Assembly (NCBI RefSeq): GCF_014352935.1
Contig: NZ_CP060694.1
Location: 558,001-622,000, forward strand
Source of the DNA: Aliarcobacter cryaerophilus
GTDB lineage: Bacteria; Campylobacterota; Campylobacteria; Campylobacterales; Arcobacteraceae
Reading direction: 5' to 3'
Length of the DNA: 64,000 bases
The notes below the pieces were generated by a model that saw only the letters and a program-made list of their open reading frames with translations, was not told the DNA's origin and searched no databases. The stretch's first letter is position 1. The number at the start of each line of letters is the position of its first letter. The position numbers and the translations under genes are program-made. Shown one piece after another: positions 12,395 to 20,855 of this stretch.

Positions 12395-12850
12395 ATGTTG
12401 AAGATATTTATATTATTGGTGATTGCTACAAATTTTATATTTGCGGGAAATTTGAAAGTTGGTGATAAATTAAATAATTTTTCTCTAACAGATCAATTTG
12501 ATGGAATTCATACTATTACTAATAATATTGAAACAATAATTATAACTTTTCAAAAAGAGACTCTTATGATGGTAAATGATTTTTTATCATCAAAGAGCTC
12601 GATATTTTTGGAAGAGCATCACGCAATTCTTATAAATAATATCTCATCAACACCAACAATTATTACAAAGATGTTTATAATTCCTAAATTAAGGGATTAT
12701 AAATATAGCATTTTATTAATTTATGATGAGAATAATAGAAAATTTGCAAAGCAAAACGATAAAATAACTACTTACTCTTTAGAAAATGGAGTAGTAAAAG
12801 ATATAAAATTTATATCCTCTGCAAATGAATTAGGTAATTTATTAAAATGA
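12395..12850 (+). CDS. Exported thioredoxin-fold-like protein without cysteines
   Basis: 151 residues with a signal peptide (1-17). The beginning of the mature part, LKVGDKLNNFSLTDQFDG, resembles the opening of periplasmic redoxin and YtfJ-type thioredoxin folds. The late segment SILLIYDENNRKFAKQ would correspond to the cis-proline region and beyond. There is no cysteine anywhere in the protein, so thiol-disulfide chemistry is excluded if the fold assignment is right. It is coupled to the metallophosphoesterase by a 4-base overlap. A binding or structural role is the most that can be said. Confidence 0.6.
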   Translation: MLKIFILLVIATNFIFAGNLKVGDKLNNFSLTDQFDGIHTITNNIETIIITFQKETLMMVNDFLSSKSSIFLEEHHAILINNISSTPTIITKMFIIPKLRDYKYSILLIYDENNRKFAKQNDKITTYSLENGVVKDIKFISSANELGNLLK

Positions 12851-13578
12851 ATTTTGAAAATATTTTTCAAATTATAGAGATAAATGTTGAAAATAAAAAA
12901 TTATATGATTTGAAAATTCTTCATTTAAGCGATTTACATATAAATAAAAGAACTTCAAATCAAAATATTATTAACTTAGTTGAATTTTGTAATGCTTTAG
13001 ATTTTGATTTTTGTGTAATAACTGGTGATATAATTGATACTAAAGTAAAATTTATAAAAGAGAAACTTACTATTTTAAATAAATTAAAAAATAAGGTTTT
13101 TTATATAAGTGGAAATCATGACCTGTTTTATGGATTAGAAGATTTAAAAAATGAACTTAAAAATTTTATTTTTATGGATAATAAAACATTTATGATTACT
13201 CATAAAAATGAGAATATTTATATTTCTGGACTTCCTGATAGATTTTCAAAATTTTTTAAAATCAAAAGAGAAGTTGAAAAAATAGAAGATTACTTGAAAA
13301 AATCACCTTCGATTTTTATATCTCATCAACCAAAAGATTATAAAATTGCTACAAAATCAAATGCCTCACTTTTTTTATGTGGACATACTCACGGTGGACA
13401 AATTTATCCATTTCACTATTTTGTAAAGCTTGTTCAACCATTTTTAGCTGGACTTTTTTACATAAAAAATACAGCAATTTATGTAAACAAAGGAGTTGGA
13501 ACTTGGGGTATAAATTTTAGATATAAAGCAAATGCAGAGATAACTATTTTGAAATTAATTTCAAAAACAGTAGAATAG
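12847..13578 (+). CDS. Metallophosphoesterase (YkuE-like)
   Basis: Binuclear metal phosphoesterase of the calcineurin-like superfamily. All motifs are visible: SDLHI (Asp29, His31), TGDIID (Asp61), GNHD (Asn90-Asp92), SHQP (about 157-160) and GHTHGGQ (about 178-184). The 243-residue length and the GHTHGGQ ending fit the YkuE/UDP-diacylglucosamine pyrophosphatase-like branch, which acts on envelope lipid precursors. There is no signal peptide. It overlaps the preceding gene by 4 bases and lies 4 bases before the response regulator. The substrate is not known. Confidence 0.85.
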   Translation: MNFENIFQIIEINVENKKLYDLKILHLSDLHINKRTSNQNIINLVEFCNALDFDFCVITGDIIDTKVKFIKEKLTILNKLKNKVFYISGNHDLFYGLEDLKNELKNFIFMDNKTFMITHKNENIYISGLPDRFSKFFKIKREVEKIEDYLKKSPSIFISHQPKDYKIATKSNASLFLCGHTHGGQIYPFHYFVKLVQPFLAGLFYIKNTAIYVNKGVGTWGINFRYKANAEITILKLISKTVE

Positions 13579-13582
13579 CTTT

Positions 13583-14251
13583 ATGAAGATATTAATAATA
13601 GAAGATGATTTAAAAATAATAAACTTTTTGAAAAAAGGTTTAGAAGAAGAGTGTTATGTAGTTGATTTTGCTACAAATGGAGATGAAGGTTTGTATCTTG
13701 CTACTGTAAATGAATATGACTTAATCTTACTTGACATTATGATTCCAATTAAAGATGGAATAGAAGTTTGTAAAAGTTTAAGAGGTTCAAATATTCAAAC
13801 ACCAATTATTATGCTAACTGCAAAAGATTCAATTGAAGATAAAATAAAAGGTTTAGATATTGGAGCAAATGATTATTTAGCAAAACCTTTCTCTTTTGCT
13901 GAACTGTTAGCAAGAATTAGAGTTCAACTAAGAACTATAAACTCTTCATCAACAAAGCTTTCAATAGCAGATTTAGAACTTGATTTGTTAAATAAAACAG
14001 CAGTTAGAGCAAATAAAAATATAACTTTAACTGCAAAAGAATTTTCGCTTTTAGAATATTTAATTAAAAATAAAAATAGGGTTTTAAGTGAAACAACTAT
14101 AAATGAAGCACTTTCATCTTTTGAAGATTCAAATATGAGTAATATTGTAAATGTATATATTTATAGATTAAGAAATAAAATAGATAAAGATTTTGAAAAG
14201 AAACTTATTAAAACCATAAGAGGAATAGGATTTAAAATTAGTGAAGATTAA
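13583..14251 (+). CDS. OmpR-family response regulator
   Basis: 222 residues: receiver domain (1-115) with the acidic pair Glu7/Asp8, phospho-acceptor Asp51 in LLLDIMIP, Thr in the MLTAKD motif and Lys in YLAKPF; then an OmpR/PhoB winged helix (about 130-220) ending TIRGIGFKI. It is the partner of the histidine kinase that begins inside its last codons. Position at the end of the nine-gene operon suggests the pair regulates that operon or senses the same envelope condition. Its DNA target was not identified. Confidence 0.93.
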   Translation: MKILIIEDDLKIINFLKKGLEEECYVVDFATNGDEGLYLATVNEYDLILLDIMIPIKDGIEVCKSLRGSNIQTPIIMLTAKDSIEDKIKGLDIGANDYLAKPFSFAELLARIRVQLRTINSSSTKLSIADLELDLLNKTAVRANKNITLTAKEFSLLEYLIKNKNRVLSETTINEALSSFEDSNMSNIVNVYIYRLRNKIDKDFEKKLIKTIRGIGFKISED

Positions 14252-15617
14252 TTTATCAATAAAAAAAAGGCTTTTAGTCTATCATTTTTTCATACAAATT
14301 ATTGTTTTAATAATTTTTTCATTCTCTTTGTATAAAGCTTTAGAAATTTCAACTATAGATAAACTTGAAGCAACTCTAAAAGTTATAATTCTTGATATAA
14401 CAGATGATTTACAAGAGAAGAATAAAATTACAGAAACTCTTTTAGATGAAGAAAAAGAGTATAAATATGAGCCACTTTTTATTAGAATTTTAAATGATAA
14501 AAACTTTGAAAAAATAATTCAAACAGATAATTTTCCACATGATATTATAAAAAATGAAAAATATTTATCCAATTTAAAACTAAATACTATAAGTTTTGAA
14601 GAACAAAATAACTATTTTATTAGTAGAATAAAGATTAATTTTCATGATGAGCAAACTGTAATTATAGAAGCTATTACAACAAAAGATGTTATAACAACAA
14701 CTCTAGAAAATCTTCTTTATATATTGTATTTTATTCTTCCAATAATTTTAGTTTTTGCAGTTATTGGTGGAAACTTTATAATTTATAAATCATTTTCTCC
14801 TTTTCAAAATATTTTAGAAAAATTAAAACAGATAAATGCAAATGATTTATCATCAAGATTGAAAACAACTGATACTAAAGATGAAATTTCTGAATTAATA
14901 AATGAGATAAACAATCTTTTATCTAGACTTGAAAACTCATTTGAAAAAATTTCTCAGTTTAGTTCAGACGCTTCTCATGAACTAAAAACTCCACTTACTA
15001 TAATAAAAGGTGAATTAGAAATTGCATTAAGAAAAGATAGAAGTGTAGAAGATTACAAAGAGACTATAAATAGATCATTATGCGAACTTTCAGGAATCGA
15101 GCAGACAATAAATGATCTGTTGTTTTTAGCCAAAAATGAAAATGAGATTATTATAGATAAAAAAGATAATTTCTATTTAGATGAAATTGTAGATGAATCA
15201 ATAAATGAGCTAAAAAATTTTGCAAAACTTCATAAAGTTGAGATAGTTTTTGAGGTTGAAGATAATTTAGAGTTTTTTGGTTTTTCAAATTTATTAAAAA
15301 TTGCAATAAAAAATGTTTTAAAAAATGCTATTCAATTTAGTTTTGAAAATTCAAAAGTTATAGTAAAAATATTTGAAAAAGATAATTTACTAAACATTTC
15401 AATAAAAGATTTTGGAATAGGAATTCCACTAAATGAACAAGAAAAAATATTTGATAAATTTTATAGAACAGATAAAAGTAGAAATAAAAATTCAGGTGGT
15501 ACAGGACTTGGAATGTCAATTTTAAAAAAAATAGTAGATATTCACAAAGGAGAAATAACTATAAAAAGTGAAGAAAATAAGGAAACAACAATAACTTTAT
15601 CTTTTAATAATAAATAA
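14241..15617 (+). CDS. Sensor histidine kinase
   Basis: Membrane sensor kinase of 458 residues, GTG start, overlapping the response regulator by 11 bases. TM1 about 10-32, periplasmic sensor domain about 35-155, TM2 about 158-182, HAMP about 183-235, dimerisation domain with phospho-acceptor His246 in SSDASHELKTPL, then an ATPase domain with N box (KNVLKNAIQF), G1 (DFGIGI), F box and G2 (GGTGLGM). The input domain has no recognisable motif and no metal-binding His/Met cluster. It closes the operon; 74 bases later a new unit begins. Confidence 0.93.
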   Translation: MKINLSIKKRLLVYHFFIQIIVLIIFSFSLYKALEISTIDKLEATLKVIILDITDDLQEKNKITETLLDEEKEYKYEPLFIRILNDKNFEKIIQTDNFPHDIIKNEKYLSNLKLNTISFEEQNNYFISRIKINFHDEQTVIIEAITTKDVITTTLENLLYILYFILPIILVFAVIGGNFIIYKSFSPFQNILEKLKQINANDLSSRLKTTDTKDEISELINEINNLLSRLENSFEKISQFSSDASHELKTPLTIIKGELEIALRKDRSVEDYKETINRSLCELSGIEQTINDLLFLAKNENEIIIDKKDNFYLDEIVDESINELKNFAKLHKVEIVFEVEDNLEFFGFSNLLKIAIKNVLKNAIQFSFENSKVIVKIFEKDNLLNISIKDFGIGIPLNEQEKIFDKFYRTDKSRNKNSGGTGLGMSILKKIVDIHKGEITIKSEENKETTITLSFNNK

Positions 15618-15673
15618 AGAACTACTCTTTTTCAATATTAAAATTTATATCAATAGAAATTAATTCATATTTA

Positions 15674-15697
15674 GATAATATTGCAACCAAGTTGCAA
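15674..15697 (+). promoter_or_regulatory. Promoter with palindromic operator before the metal ABC genes
   Basis: A GATAAT -10-like box (15674-15679) is followed at once by a perfect 7-3-7 inverted repeat, TTGCAAC (15681-15687), CAA, GTTGCAA (15691-15697), ending 12 bases before the ATG at 15710. A repressor bound there would cover the transcription start. The location before a zinc-type transporter suggests a metal-responsive regulator such as Zur; that is inference. Confidence 0.6.
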
Positions 15698-15709
15698 ACA
15701 AAGGTTAAT

Positions 15710-16450
15710 ATGAATTTAATACAAATAGAGAATTTATCTTACTCATATTCTAATACAAAAGCTTTGGAAAATATAAATCTTGAAATTAAAAGTGATGATT
15801 TTTTAGCTATTATTGGACCAAATGGTGGTGGAAAATCTACTCTTTTTAAACTTATTTTAGAGTTACTTCCTCTTCAAAGTGGAAGATTAATAAAAAATAT
15901 AAAAAATAGTGAAGTTGGTTATGTCCCACAAAATACAAATTTAAATATTGATTTTCCAATTACTTCTTTAGAAGTAGTTTTAATGGGTCATATAAGTTCT
16001 AAAAAAAGATTATTTGGTTACTCAAAAGATGAAATATCTTGTGCTTTAGAGTCTTTAAATCAAGTTGGGATGAAAGAATATGCAAATAAAAAGATAGGTG
16101 ATTTAAGTGGAGGTCAAAGACAAAGAGTTTTTATAGCACGTGCACTTTGTTCAAATCCAAAAATTATGCTTTTGGATGAGCCAACTGCAAGTATTGATGT
16201 GCAAGGACAACAAGAGATTTATGAACTTTTAAGAGAGTTAAATAAATCTATTTGTATTGTTGTTGTAAGTCATGATTTATCAATTCTTTTAAATTATGCA
16301 AAAAATGTAGCTCACATAAATAGAAGTTTGGTTTATCACAGCCTTGCTGAGGTTCAAAAAAATGTTACTTTAGCGGATGATCATTTGTGTGAAGTAGAAC
16401 TTTTATCAGCATTGGGTAAAACACAAATTTGCTGTAACCATGTACATTAA
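15710..16450 (+). CDS. znuC: Metal (zinc/manganese-type) ABC transporter ATP-binding protein
   Basis: ATPase of a cluster-9 metal importer. From the ATG at 15710 it has 246 residues with Walker A GPNGGGKST (36-44), signature LSGGQRQRV, Walker B IMLLDEPT and the following ASIDVQGQ typical of ZnuC/MntB ATPases. The C-terminal CNHVH is a His/Cys end that could bind metal. A TTG start at 15692 would lie inside the operator palindrome and lacks a ribosome site, whereas AAAGG sits 6 bases before 15710. The permease gene follows 15 bases later. The exact metal is inferred. Confidence 0.85.
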   Translation: MNLIQIENLSYSYSNTKALENINLEIKSDDFLAIIGPNGGGKSTLFKLILELLPLQSGRLIKNIKNSEVGYVPQNTNLNIDFPITSLEVVLMGHISSKKRLFGYSKDEISCALESLNQVGMKEYANKKIGDLSGGQRQRVFIARALCSNPKIMLLDEPTASIDVQGQQEIYELLRELNKSICIVVVSHDLSILLNYAKNVAHINRSLVYHSLAEVQKNVTLADDHLCEVELLSALGKTQICCNHVH

Positions 16451-16465
16451 AAAGGTAAAAATATA

Positions 16466-17266
16466 ATGTTTGAAATTTTACAATATGATTTTATTCAAAA
16501 TGCTTTGATAGCTGGAATTTTAATCTCAATAGCAGCTGGAATAATTGGAACTTTGGTTGTGGTAAATAAGATTACTTTTTTAACAGGTGGAATAGCTCAC
16601 AGCGCTTATGGAGGAATAGGAATAGCTATATTTTTAGGAATCCCAGTTTTATTTGGAGCGACAATTTTTTCAGTTCTAACTGCAATAATAATCGCTATTA
16701 TTACTTTGAAAAACAGAAGCAGAATAGATGCAATCATTGGTATGATGTGGGCAAGTGGAATGGCTATTGGAATTATATTTGTGGATTTAACTCCAGGATA
16801 CAATGTAGATTTAATGAGCTATTTGTTTGGAAGTATTATCGCTGTTTCAAGTGAAGATATTATTTATATGACTCTTTTAGATATCTTTATTATTGCAATT
16901 GTTGTCTATTTTTATAAAGAGATTTTATCTGTATCTTATGATAGTGAATTTGCAAGTTTAAGAGGTATAAATGTAAAGTTTTTTTATACACTAATTCTTA
17001 TATTATCAGCACTTTGCGTAGTTGCTGCTATAAAAGCTGTTGGACTTATTTTAGTAATTGCACTTCTTACAATTCCAACATATTTAGCTGAAACTTTTGC
17101 TACAAAACTATCTTCTATGATGATTATTAGTTCAATTTTAGCTACAATGTTTACAATATCTGGTCTTGTAGTCTCATATTTTTATGATATAAGTTCAGGA
17201 GCTAGTATAATAATGGTCGCAGTTGTTGCTTTAGGAGTTGTAAAGCTAATAAAATATAGAAAATAA
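16466..17266 (+). CDS. znuB: Metal ABC transporter permease (ABC-3 family)
   Basis: 266 residues with about eight TM helices and the ABC-3 family pattern, including GGIAHSAYGGIG (about 46-57), where ZnuB proteins have a conserved His, and the coupling segment YDSEFASLRGI (about 157-167). It forms the transmembrane channel for the ATPase encoded just upstream. No substrate-binding protein gene (znuA type) is present in this window; the next gene is cvfB-like. The binding protein must be encoded elsewhere. Confidence 0.87.
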   Translation: MFEILQYDFIQNALIAGILISIAAGIIGTLVVVNKITFLTGGIAHSAYGGIGIAIFLGIPVLFGATIFSVLTAIIIAIITLKNRSRIDAIIGMMWASGMAIGIIFVDLTPGYNVDLMSYLFGSIIAVSSEDIIYMTLLDIFIIAIVVYFYKEILSVSYDSEFASLRGINVKFFYTLILILSALCVVAAIKAVGLILVIALLTIPTYLAETFATKLSSMMIISSILATMFTISGLVVSYFYDISSGASIIMVAVVALGVVKLIKYRK

Positions 17267-17288
17267 AAAAGAAAGAACGGAAAAACCA

Positions 17289-18122
17289 ATGAAAAAAATA
17301 GATGAAAAAATAAAACAAGGTGTTGTAAACACTTTAAGAGTAAATAGAGTTAGTGAACCTGGAATTTATCTGATTAGTGGAGATGAAACGGAAGTTTTAT
17401 TACCAAATGCTTATGTAAAAAAGGATATGGCAATTGATAGTTTACTAGATGTTTTTATATATACAGATAGTGAAGATAGATTAGTTGCTACTACTTTAAA
17501 ACCATATTTGTATTTAAATGAATTTGCAAATTTAAAAATTGTTGATAGTGCAAAATTTGGTTATTTTGTTGATATTGGTTTACCAAAAGATTTATTAGTT
17601 CCTAAAAATAGACAAAAAGGAACTTATAATATTGGTTCATATAAAGTTTTACAAATGCAATTTGATGAAAGAACAAGTAGATTAATAGCAAGTGAAAAAT
17701 ATATACTAGAAGAAGATCCAAAAAATCTAAAACAAGGTGATGAAGTAGAGATTATTTTATATTCAAAAACTCCACTAGGATTTAAAGTTATTGTAAATAA
17801 TAGTTACGAGGGTATGATTTTCCACTCTGAAATTTTTGAGAATTTAAAAATAGGTGATAAAAAAAGAGCCTATATAAAAAATTTAAGAGAAGATCAAAAA
17901 CTAGATATTTCATTACAAAAAATAGGTGAAAAAGTAGATTCTAATAAAGTTTTAGAGATTTTAAAAGCAAATGGTGGTGTTTTGAATTTTACCTATAAAA
18001 GTGATGCTGAAGATATAAAAAATGTATTTGCTATGAGTAAAAAAGCTTTTAAAGCAACTTTGACAAAGCTAATTGATGAGAAAAAAATAAACTTGGAAAA
18101 TGATAGAATTTGTTTGATTTAA
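17289..18122 (+). CDS. CvfB/YitL-family S1 RNA-binding protein
   Basis: 277 residues arranged as tandem S1-like OB folds followed by a winged-helix C terminus, the architecture of CvfB. The second S1 domain shows KIVDSAKFGYFVDIGLPKD (about 78-96) and the third GYEG-like NSYEGMIFHSEIF (about 173-185). The C-terminal part GGVLNFTYKSDAEDIKNVF matches the winged helix. CvfB-type proteins bind RNA and affect virulence or stress genes in Firmicutes; the role here is not known. The start is 22 bases after the permease stop, with only a weak AACGG upstream. Confidence 0.82.
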   Translation: MKKIDEKIKQGVVNTLRVNRVSEPGIYLISGDETEVLLPNAYVKKDMAIDSLLDVFIYTDSEDRLVATTLKPYLYLNEFANLKIVDSAKFGYFVDIGLPKDLLVPKNRQKGTYNIGSYKVLQMQFDERTSRLIASEKYILEEDPKNLKQGDEVEIILYSKTPLGFKVIVNNSYEGMIFHSEIFENLKIGDKKRAYIKNLREDQKLDISLQKIGEKVDSNKVLEILKANGGVLNFTYKSDAEDIKNVFAMSKKAFKATLTKLIDEKKINLENDRICLI

Positions 18123-18218
18123 ATTAAGACAAATCTTATCCTAATTGAATATAATTTCAGTTAAATATCTTAAATAAGATTTTTTGATTGATTGAAATTT
18201 ATATAAAAAGGAAATAAA

Positions 18219-18758
18219 ATGGCAACAGTAAAATTTAAAGGTGAATTAGAAGTAAATTTAAGTGGAACAGAGTTAAATGTTGGAGATATAGCTCCTGTTG
18301 TAACTGGTGTTGGAGCAGATTTAAGTGATATTACTATTGGTGGACAACGAGGAATGGCTCAAGTTATTATTGCAGTTCCATCTCTTGATACTGGTGTTTG
18401 TGCAGCAGAAGCTAGAAGATTTAATGTTGAAGCTTCAAAATTAGATCATGTAGAAGTTGTTATTGTATCTATGGATTTACCATTTGCTATGAAAAGATTT
18501 TGTACAACTGAAGGGATTGAAAACCTAAAAGTTGCATCTGATTTTAGAGCAAAAGCATTTGCAAAATCTTATGGTGTTTTACAAGCGAATGGTCCTTTAG
18601 CAGGACTTACTGCAAGAGCTGTATTTATAGTAAATCCATCTGGGAAAATTACATATAAAGAGATTGTTCCTGAAATAACTCAAGAACCAAATTATGATGC
18701 TGTTTTAAAAGCAATAACTGAAGCATCTTCTACTTCTTGTTGTGGAAGTTGTCACTAA
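18219..18758 (+). CDS. tpx: Thiol peroxidase with cysteine-rich tail
   Basis: Atypical 2-Cys peroxiredoxin that reduces hydroperoxides using thioredoxin. Peroxidatic Cys61 in SLDTGVCAAEARRFN and resolving Cys95 in MKRFCTTEGIENL have the family spacing, and GPLAGLTARAVFIV is typical. The 179 residues exceed the usual 165-170 because of a C-terminal CCGSCH (174-179) containing three extra cysteines and a histidine, which is not part of the known mechanism. AAGGAAAT precedes the ATG. A TATAAT at 18150-18155 is a likely promoter. Confidence 0.93.
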   Translation: MATVKFKGELEVNLSGTELNVGDIAPVVTGVGADLSDITIGGQRGMAQVIIAVPSLDTGVCAAEARRFNVEASKLDHVEVVIVSMDLPFAMKRFCTTEGIENLKVASDFRAKAFAKSYGVLQANGPLAGLTARAVFIVNPSGKITYKEIVPEITQEPNYDAVLKAITEASSTSCCGSCH

Positions 18759-18767
18759 AAAACTTTT

Positions 18768-18790
18768 TTAGGTAAGAATTTCTTACCTAA
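18768..18790 (+). terminator. Hairpin after tpx
   Basis: TTAGGTAAG (18768-18776) pairs with CTTACCTAA (18782-18790) around a 5-base loop, 10 bases after the stop codon. The T run comes only about 8 bases later, so termination efficiency is uncertain. Confidence 0.6.
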
Positions 18791-18862
18791 AATACTCTTT
18801 TTTTATCTACTATTAATTAAAAAGCTGTATCATTATTTAAATCTCTAAAGAAAGGGTTAGCT

Positions 18863-19477
18863 ATGAAAAAAATAATTAAAACTATATTTGTCTTAATGTT
18901 GAGTTTCTCATTTTCAAATGCTTCATTGGTAGAAGATGGTTATATTGAGCTTGAAAAAGGAAATGTTTTAGAAGCTGCAAATATATTTAAAGTTTCATGT
19001 GAAAAAGGTGCATTTGCTGGATGTTATAATCTAGGTTTAATGTATTTTAAAGGTGAACATATCGCCAAAAACTATACAAAAGCAGAAGAGTATTTTTCAA
19101 AAGCTTGTAAAGAAGGTCATCAAAATGCTTGTTATAATTTAGCAAATATGTATGAAAAAGGTTTAGGTGTAGAAAAAGATAACTTTAAAGCTGTTGATTT
19201 ATATATAAAAACTTGTAAAAATGGAGTAAGTTCTTCTTGTTTTAATTTAGCAATTATGTATAAAAATGGAAATGGAGTAGAAAAAGATGATTTTAGAGCA
19301 GTTGATTTTTATACAAAAGCTTGTGAAATGAATCATCAAAAAGCTTGCTATAATCTTGGGGTTATGTATCTTGAAGGTGATTTTTTAGCTATAAATAAAA
19401 CAAAAGCAAAAGAGTATTTTGAAAAATCTTGTGAGCTTGGATATAGCAATGCATGCAAAGAGCTAGGAAAACTTTGA
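18863..19477 (+). CDS. Cysteine-rich Sel1-repeat secreted protein (Hcp-like)
   Basis: 204 residues: signal peptide (1-20) and then five consecutive Sel1/TPR-like repeats of about 36 residues. Each repeat has a Cys pair spaced as in the Helicobacter cysteine-rich proteins (for example SCEKGAFAGCYNLG, ACKEGHQNACYNLA, TCKNGVSSSCFNLA). In that family each repeat is a helix pair locked by a disulfide, and the proteins are secreted and antigenic; some bind beta-lactams. AAAGGG precedes the ATG. It is a single-gene unit. Confidence 0.88.
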   Translation: MKKIIKTIFVLMLSFSFSNASLVEDGYIELEKGNVLEAANIFKVSCEKGAFAGCYNLGLMYFKGEHIAKNYTKAEEYFSKACKEGHQNACYNLANMYEKGLGVEKDNFKAVDLYIKTCKNGVSSSCFNLAIMYKNGNGVEKDDFRAVDFYTKACEMNHQKACYNLGVMYLEGDFLAINKTKAKEYFEKSCELGYSNACKELGKL

Positions 19478-19549
19478 ATTATTGTTTGAAATCAAGCTAA
19501 TTTATAAAAAAAATAGTTAAAATCTCTTAATTTATATTAGGAGATTTTA

Positions 19550-20812
19550 ATGACTTCGTGGTACAAAAAGTTTGCTTCGCAACCACATCAACCATTTTTT
19601 ACAAATGGGGTAATATTTTTTATACTTTTCATAACTCTATTTGCTTTTGCTTATTCAAATAGTCTAAACTTAGATACATCACTTTTAACATATCATGCGT
19701 ATGCTCTTATTTTTGTAGTATTTATTCAGTTTTTTTTAGGGTTTTTGTTTGTTGTTTTCCCAAAATTTTTGATGCAAAGTGAAATAGCTTTAAAAGATTA
19801 TATGGGACAATTTTTTCTATATTTTATATCTAGTTTAGGTATTTTACTTTCGCTTATTTTTTACTCACAAATTACTATTTTATTTCAATTTCTAATGCTT
19901 TTTGCTCAAATTTTGAGTTTTAGACTTCTTTATAGTATTCATAAAAAAAGTATTATGAAAGATAAAAATGATACAAAATGGGTTTTAATGGCATTTAGCA
20001 CAGGAATCGTTTCTCATTTTTTATATATAGTTTCAGAATTTGATTTTGATTCATCTTATTTGGTTTCAAAAATTGCTATAAATAGTGGATTTTATCTATT
20101 TTTATTTATGATTATTTTTATAATTTCTCAAAGAATGATTCCATTTTTTACAAGAGTTATGGTTCCTGAATATATTATAAATAAGAGTCCAAAGCTTTTA
20201 GATACTATATTTTTTCTACTTCTTTTAAAAGTTATTTTACTATCTTTTGATAATCCAAAACTAAATCTTTTTGCAGATATTCCTATCTTCTTGTTTATCG
20301 TAAAAGAGCTAGTTCGTTGGAAAATGCCAACATTTAGAACACCACCAATAGTTTGGATTTTGCATCTTGGTTTATATTGGATTGTTGTAGCATTTTTTAT
20401 ATCTATTGTTGAGGGCATTTTTGCTTTTATTTATCCAAATTTCTATTTTGAAAAAGTTGTCGTTCATACTTTAGCTATTGGATATTTTGTTACAGTTTTA
20501 ATTGGTTTTGGTACTAGAGTAGTTCTTGGTCACTCTGGAAGAAAAATAGAGACAAAACTTTTCGCACTTTTTATATTTATAAGTGTTCAGATTTTAGCTT
20601 TAGTTAGGATATTTGCATCTATTTGTGTTAATTTTGGATTAAACTATATTGTTTTTATAGAGCTAAGTGCTATTTTGTTGATATTAGCACTAATTATTTG
20701 GTCTTTTAAATATGTTGTTATTTTATTAGAAAATGATAAAAAACCAGAAATAGTAGTTCAAAAAGTAGATGAAAATAAAAAAGAGGAATTTAAGCCAAAA
20801 TGGAAAGTATAA
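19550..20812 (+). CDS. nnrS: NnrS-family heme/copper membrane protein
   Basis: NnrS proteins are about 12-TM, heme- and copper-containing proteins that protect against nitric oxide and iron-nitrosyl species. The 420 residues are nearly all membrane. Family hallmarks include the N-terminal SQPHQPFFTNGV, the His in LTYHAYALIF, FFTRVMVPEY, and the late block VVHTLAIGYFVTVLIGFGTRVVLGHSGR. The hydrophilic last 25 residues are Lys/Glu-rich. AGGAG lies 9 bases before the ATG. It is convergent with the rhodanese gene across a shared terminator. Confidence 0.9.
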   Translation: MTSWYKKFASQPHQPFFTNGVIFFILFITLFAFAYSNSLNLDTSLLTYHAYALIFVVFIQFFLGFLFVVFPKFLMQSEIALKDYMGQFFLYFISSLGILLSLIFYSQITILFQFLMLFAQILSFRLLYSIHKKSIMKDKNDTKWVLMAFSTGIVSHFLYIVSEFDFDSSYLVSKIAINSGFYLFLFMIIFIISQRMIPFFTRVMVPEYIINKSPKLLDTIFFLLLLKVILLSFDNPKLNLFADIPIFLFIVKELVRWKMPTFRTPPIVWILHLGLYWIVVAFFISIVEGIFAFIYPNFYFEKVVVHTLAIGYFVTVLIGFGTRVVLGHSGRKIETKLFALFIFISVQILALVRIFASICVNFGLNYIVFIELSAILLILALIIWSFKYVVILLENDKKPEIVVQKVDENKKEEFKPKWKV

Positions 20813-20817
20813 ATATT

Positions 20818-20855
20818 TTGTTTTCAAGGTTTTTGCCTTGAAAACAATATTTTTT
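20818..20855. terminator. Bidirectional terminator between nnrS and the rhodanese gene
   Basis: GTTTTCAAGG (20820-20829) and CCTTGAAAAC (20836-20845) form a perfect stem, extended by two A-T pairs, with a T run on the plus side (20850-20855). It lies between converging genes and can serve both. Confidence 0.85.

Noticed and set aside
15692-15709. TTG start 18 bases upstream for the znuC-like gene
   Set aside because: It lies in the operator palindrome and lacks a ribosome site; the ATG at 15710 has AAAGG at proper distance.
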